Below are positions 60,964-64,000 of a stretch of DNA of 64,000 nucleotides, in pieces. The DNA lies in NCBI RefSeq assembly GCF_000269865.1, contig NZ_AKKV01000020.1, positions 186,001 through 250,000 of the forward strand, given 5' to 3'. The number at the start of each line of letters is the position of its first letter. The first letter of the stretch is position 1. The notes beneath the pieces are model-generated. The model did not search any database, had not been told where the DNA came from, and was given only the letters and a program-made list of their open reading frames with translations. The stretch comes from Fictibacillus macauensis ZFHKF-1. Its GTDB lineage: Bacteria > Bacillota > Bacilli > Bacillales > Fictibacillaceae. The translations under genes were made by a program, and so were the position numbers.

Positions 60964-61743
60964 CTATTGTAATAACAGCGAAGAGCGTTCTGGACTATAG
61001 GCTGAATCGACATGAATGACTTCATTTAAGTTACGCATAAAATAGGTCATATCTTGAATGTTTTTATTTTTTAACAGCATCGCGTGCTCAGGTTTCAAAC
61101 CAACAACATAACAGAGCGCACCTACTAAATTTAATTCGCGAATGAGCTCACAAAATCCTTCGAACCCACTTGCCGTTAATTTCTCCACTGAACTAAAATC
61201 AAAGAATACACTGTTTAATGCCCCATCGTAGACGAGTTGAATAAGTGTTTCTTTATTTTCAGTAATTAACGCTTCATTCAAATCACCTGTAAATGGTACA
61301 AGCCCTACACTTTTAGATAAATGCACAAAGTGAGCCGATAATTCCAAGACGCGCTTTAACGACTTTTCTAACTGCTCTTTTTGCTCAAACAATTCAAAGT
61401 TTGTCTGGGCCAGTCGCTCCGATTGATGTTGTACTTTCTCTTCGAGTACTTTAAGCTTTTCCGATTGTTCTAAGCAAACTAAATGCCCCACATCCTCATG
61501 CCACTGAATGGAACAACTAAATAGAGCAAAGGGTGTTGCAATCGTGTGTAGAACAAGTTCTATTTCCTTATGATACTCGGGAGACAACAAGAAAAGAGAC
61601 GCCTTTTCTTTGCTCTCTGCATCAACAAGTTCTAAAAAATTTGTTTTTTCGAGAAAGGTTTCTACACTTTGATCCGAACGGGCTAAGATATTAAACTGTT
61701 TATCAATTTCAAAATAAGGAATAGGCATATGCTTTATCGCCAT
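60964..61743 (-). CDS. RsbR-like sensor with PAS-type, coiled-coil and STAS domains
   Basis: 259 residues. A PAS-like N-terminus (about 1-95; M-P-I-P-Y-F-E-I-D-K, then FLELVDAESKEKASLFL) is followed by a coiled coil (about 96-135) and a C-terminal STAS domain (about 140-255) with S-V-G-L-V-P-F-T-G-D-L-N-E. The acceptor threonines of RsbR are not seen: the site reads SSVEKLTASGF, so signalling differs from standard RsbR. GGGGGG precedes the ATG. It lies 22 bases upstream of the RsbS-like gene. Confidence 0.75.
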   Translation of the reverse strand: MAIKHMPIPYFEIDKQFNILARSDQSVETFLEKTNFLELVDAESKEKASLFLLSPEYHKEIELVLHTIATPFALFSCSIQWHEDVGHLVCLEQSEKLKVLEEKVQHQSERLAQTNFELFEQKEQLEKSLKRVLELSAHFVHLSKSVGLVPFTGDLNEALITENKETLIQLVYDGALNSVFFDFSSVEKLTASGFEGFCELIRELNLVGALCYVVGLKPEHAMLLKNKNIQDMTYFMRNLNEVIHVDSAYSPERSSLLLQ

Positions 61744-61770
61744 CTAACCCCCCCTAATCCTTACGATTTT

Positions 61771-61817
61771 GAAAAAAAAAAACGAGAAACGACACATGTA
61801 GTTCGCTACTCGTTTAT
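61771..61817 (-). terminator. Terminator upstream of the RsbR-like gene, after the GNAT gene
   Basis: On the minus strand AAACGAG...CGA pairs with TCG...CTCGTTT, followed by TTTTTTTTC. Confidence 0.7.
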
Positions 61818-61874
61818 TATCAATGGGTTAATTTTACTGTAACATAAAATGACACGATTCTCAATGAAGAGCAT

Positions 61875-62363
61875 TTAGTTTCTCCAGACGATGGATCCCG
61901 TTTGCTTTTCTTCATCTAACTCTACGATAAATCCATGTTTTTCATAAAAATAAACAAGCCGATCCACATGATCCCAATCTCGTTTTGCAATATCTCCTGT
62001 TATACACGGAATGTTATGCTCTCGGGCAATTTCCTTTAAATACGGCATACAGATGGAGCCATAGCCCTTGTTAGCTGGACCCCGAATATCACCGATAAAG
62101 ATTCCGTCCTCTCCTTTAAAAGCCGCATCAATTGAATAGTCCCACGTACCTTGAAAAGAGGACGCACAGTCATTTAACATTATTTTGCACTGATGCTGAT
62201 TTTCTTGCTTATACACAATTGTTAAATGCTCATCCTTACTTTGTTCTACACCGACAACGTCCCATCGTTTGGCAATTTCTTTTAGATCATTTTGCATACG
62301 TAATACTTGAAATTCAAGGTCACTAACCTCATTCATTGCACGTTCTGCTACCATCGTTGACAT
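61875..62363 (-). CDS. GNAT-like acetyltransferase domain protein
   Basis: 162 residues. A short coiled-coil-like N-terminus (about 8-35, LEFQVLRMQNDLKEIAKR) precedes a GNAT-like fold: FKGEDGIFIGDIRGPANKGYG (about 90-110) contains a G-x-G acetyl-CoA loop, followed by I-C-M-P-Y-L-K-E-I-A and the C-terminal VYFYEKHGFIV. The loop is shorter than in standard GNATs. The ATG at 62363 has AAAGGAGG six bases upstream. Single-gene unit with a terminator. Confidence 0.65.
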   Translation of the reverse strand: MSTMVAERAMNEVSDLEFQVLRMQNDLKEIAKRWDVVGVEQSKDEHLTIVYKQENQHQCKIMLNDCASSFQGTWDYSIDAAFKGEDGIFIGDIRGPANKGYGSICMPYLKEIAREHNIPCITGDIAKRDWDHVDRLVYFYEKHGFIVELDEEKQTGSIVWRN

Positions 62364-62464
62364 GTGGAACCTCCTTTCCATTGTTTTTTCCGTTTCATCA
62401 CACAAGTTCTTATTTTAATAAAATAATGACGTGGCTGCAAAGTGGAGAATAACGCATATAAGAA

Positions 62465-62506
62465 GATAAAAAGAGATGAAGCGCTGTTTTAAGCGCTTCA
62501 TCTCTT
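62465..62506 (-). terminator. Terminator of the PatB/MalY gene
   Basis: AAGAGATGAAGCGC-(8)-GCGCTTCATCTCTT, followed on the minus strand by TTTATC. Confidence 0.85.
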
Positions 62507-63690
62507 CATAGCCGAGTTTTTATACGGTTTACGGCTGTTTCGAGCCGATTTAGCCCTTCTTTTAACGTTTCCAGTGGACAAGCAATATTCATGCGTTCAA
62601 ACCCTTGTCCATTTGTTCCAAAAATATAACCTTCATCTAAAGCAAGACCAGCTTCTTTTTGCATCACTGCTTCAAGCGCTTTAAAATCGATGGATAACTT
62701 TCGACAGTCTAGCCATACAAGATACGTTCCTTCTGGCTCAATGACCGTGATCTCAGGAAGCCGCTCCGCGATAAACGTCTTAAGATAAGCAATGTTTTCT
62801 TCTAAATAGAGAAGCAATTCATTAAGCCACGCTTCGCCGTGTTGATAGGCTGCTTCCGCTGCAACAATCCCGAGCGCCCCTGGGGACGAAAATCCATTTT
62901 TCTCAAGATGCTCTATAAAAAGCTGCCGTCTTTTTTTATTCGGAATGATAAGCGCCGAAAATTGTAAACCTGCTAAATTAAACGTTTTGCTCGGTGCAAT
63001 GCCAGTCAATGTTCGTTGTTCTATTTCTTCATTTAAAGAAGAGACAACGGTATGCTCATAATTGGAATAGACAAGGTCATGATGAATTTCGTCTGCAAAT
63101 AATAACACTTCATACTGAATACAAAGCTTTGCGAGCTGCGTAAGTTCATCTTTTCGCCATACGCGTCCAATCGGATTATGAGGACTGCAAAGCAACATCA
63201 TTTTAATATGACCACTTGCCATTTTCTCTTCTAAATCACGAAAATCGATTGTATACTGTTGCCCATCAAATTGTAACGGACTATCATAAAGCGTTCGTTT
63301 ATTTTTCGTAATCAGGTTAGAAAATGGATAATAAACAGGGCTTTGCAGGAGGATGCCATCGCCCTCTTTCGTATACGTTTGGATGGCCGCAGCGATCGCT
63401 GGTACGATTCCCGCTGTAAAAACAAGCCATTCTGGATCCACTGTCCAACCGTGTTTTCTTTGCAACCACGTCGTGATCGCTTCACGCGTTTGTTCTGTTG
63501 CTTTTGAATAGCCAAAAATACCGTGAGCAATTCGTTCACCCAAGGCGTCTAGCACAGGTTGTGGCGCCTTAAAATCCATGTCTGCTACCCACATCGGTAA
63601 GAGCGCTTCTCCTCCAAATAGTTGATCCACATGATCCCACTTCACAGAATGTGTATTCTTTCGATCGAATACATCATGAAAGATACTCAC
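62506..63690 (-). CDS. PatB/MalY-type cystathionine beta-lyase (PLP C-S lyase)
   Basis: 394 residues of the class I/II aminotransferase fold. The start region S-V-K-W-D...L-P-M-W-V-A-D-M-D-F is the PatB/MalY signature. The PLP lysine is Lys235 in A-P-S-K-T-F-N-L-A-G, with the cofactor-binding C-S-P-H-N-P-I-G-R and A-D-E-I-H-H-D. It cleaves cystathionine or related C-S bonds to homocysteine, pyruvate and ammonia. The GTG at 63690 overlaps the upstream TGA (GTGA) and follows GGGG; the ATG at 63726 lies inside the upstream gene. Confidence 0.88.
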   Translation of the reverse strand: MSIFHDVFDRKNTHSVKWDHVDQLFGGEALLPMWVADMDFKAPQPVLDALGERIAHGIFGYSKATEQTREAITTWLQRKHGWTVDPEWLVFTAGIVPAIAAAIQTYTKEGDGILLQSPVYYPFSNLITKNKRTLYDSPLQFDGQQYTIDFRDLEEKMASGHIKMMLLCSPHNPIGRVWRKDELTQLAKLCIQYEVLLFADEIHHDLVYSNYEHTVVSSLNEEIEQRTLTGIAPSKTFNLAGLQFSALIIPNKKRRQLFIEHLEKNGFSSPGALGIVAAEAAYQHGEAWLNELLLYLEENIAYLKTFIAERLPEITVIEPEGTYLVWLDCRKLSIDFKALEAVMQKEAGLALDEGYIFGTNGQGFERMNIACPLETLKEGLNRLETAVNRIKTRL

Positions 63691-64000
63691 GATTTCTTCA
63701 TCCCCTTTAACTTTTTTTGTATCCAAATGGCCGCTTGGACACCGTCTCCCATCGCAATAGCCACTTGTTCAGAGTGAGCCGTTACATCACCAGCTGCCCA
63801 TATGTTGTGTATTGACGTCTCTTTCGTTCTCGCATCCGTTACAATATGTCCCTTATGCATATGAACACCAAGGGAGCGCAGCAATTCGGTATGTACGATA
63901 TTGCCTCCAAAAGCGACAAAAGCACAGTCTCCCATTAAGAGAGAGTCGTCTTCTAATTGCACACCTGCAAAGATTGAAAAGCGTGACGTTATGATGGCTT
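63687..64000 (-). CDS. Thioredoxin reductase-like FAD/NAD(P) oxidoreductase, C-terminal part
   Basis: About 104 residues visible, open to the window edge. The end of the FAD domain is recognisable: I-W-A-A-G-D-V (about 66-72 from the GTG at 63962) followed by S-E-Q-V-A-I-A-M-G-D-G-V-Q-A-A, as in TrxB-like proteins. The CxxC pair and both nucleotide motifs would lie outside the window, so thioredoxin, ferredoxin or another partner cannot be told. Its TGA overlaps the PatB start, so the two are co-translated. Confidence 0.75.
   Translation of the reverse strand, partial: AIITSRFSIFAGVQLEDDSLLMGDCAFVAFGGNIVHTELLRSLGVHMHKGHIVTDARTKETSIHNIWAAGDVTAHSEQVAIAMGDGVQAAIWIQKKLKGMKKS

Noticed and set aside
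1-64000. CRISPR arrays, tRNA and rRNA genes, prophage structural genes
   Set aside because: No regularly spaced repeats, cloverleaf sequences, rRNA segments or phage structural proteins were seen.

Overview
The window looks like chromosomal DNA of a low-GC, endospore-forming Bacillaceae bacterium. The evidence is a small acid-soluble spore protein gene (47371-47562), a SpoIIP-type peptidoglycan hydrolase (35387-36523), RsbR/RsbS-type stressosome proteins, a gltB-gltD operon divergent from gltC, Firmicutes-type PpaC, YeeI and YhfH proteins, and strong AAGGAGG ribosome binding sites nearly everywhere. No rRNA, tRNA, CRISPR array or intact insertion sequence was seen. Gene starts were moved inward wherever a clear Shine-Dalgarno decided the matter.

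Layout. 1-9 kb: the tail of a serine beta-lactamase-like protein, small genes, a PadR/HAAS-membrane-protein pair, an ASCH protein, an M3 metallopeptidase divergent from an ArsR-type regulator across a perfect operator-like dyad, a chimeric WYL-regulator/DJ-1 pseudogene, and a second PadR pair (with a DUF2812 membrane protein). 9-15.8 kb: a scarred, gene-poor accessory stretch with a secreted papain-like protease next to a membrane-anchored partner, a truncated ABC substrate-binding lipoprotein, an orphan tyrosine recombinase, an ISL3 transposase remnant and small membrane proteins. 15.8-23.6 kb: VOC protein, methyltransferase, rifampin phosphotransferase, a MurG paralogue, Nudix and YwqG-type proteins, then a free-standing structured RNA with its own promoter and terminator.

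23.8-28.4 kb: a CstR-type persulfide-sensing regulon on the minus strand (cstR, DsrE-like, rhodanese, TusA-rhodanese fusion, rhodanese-metallo-beta-lactamase, TusA, TauE-like exporter) with four ATACC(C)-GGGTAT inverted repeats as probable CstR operators. Together these would sense, relay, oxidise and export reactive sulfur. 28.5-42.2 kb: housekeeping and accessory genes: 5'-nucleotidase-like enzyme, lipoprotein hydrolase, a degenerate adenylate-forming enzyme coupled to an ATG-less small ORF, SpoIIP, RsbR paralogue, a Fur-box-controlled DoxX gene, YeeI, an amino-acid oxidase-like flavoprotein and a secreted subtilase. 42.3-45 kb: a fatty-acid degradation operon led by a TetR regulator.

45-52.5 kb: MerR plus drug-efflux MFS pair, SASP, glutaminase, CAP-domain lipoprotein, PpaC, YhfH, lamin-tail-domain protein and an Old Yellow Enzyme. 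52.8-60 kb: glutamate synthase gltB-gltD and divergent gltC. 60-64 kb: a 35-residue miniprotein, a two-gene RsbR/RsbS-like module without an RsbT kinase, an acetyltransferase-like protein, and a PatB/MalY C-S lyase whose start overlaps the end of a thioredoxin-reductase-like gene that runs off the window.

Several genes carry frameshifts or lost starts (WYL/DJ-1, 21.6 kb, 29.2 kb, 33.9 kb, ISL3). Either this lineage is shedding accessory genes or the sequence has some indel errors; read-level checking would decide.
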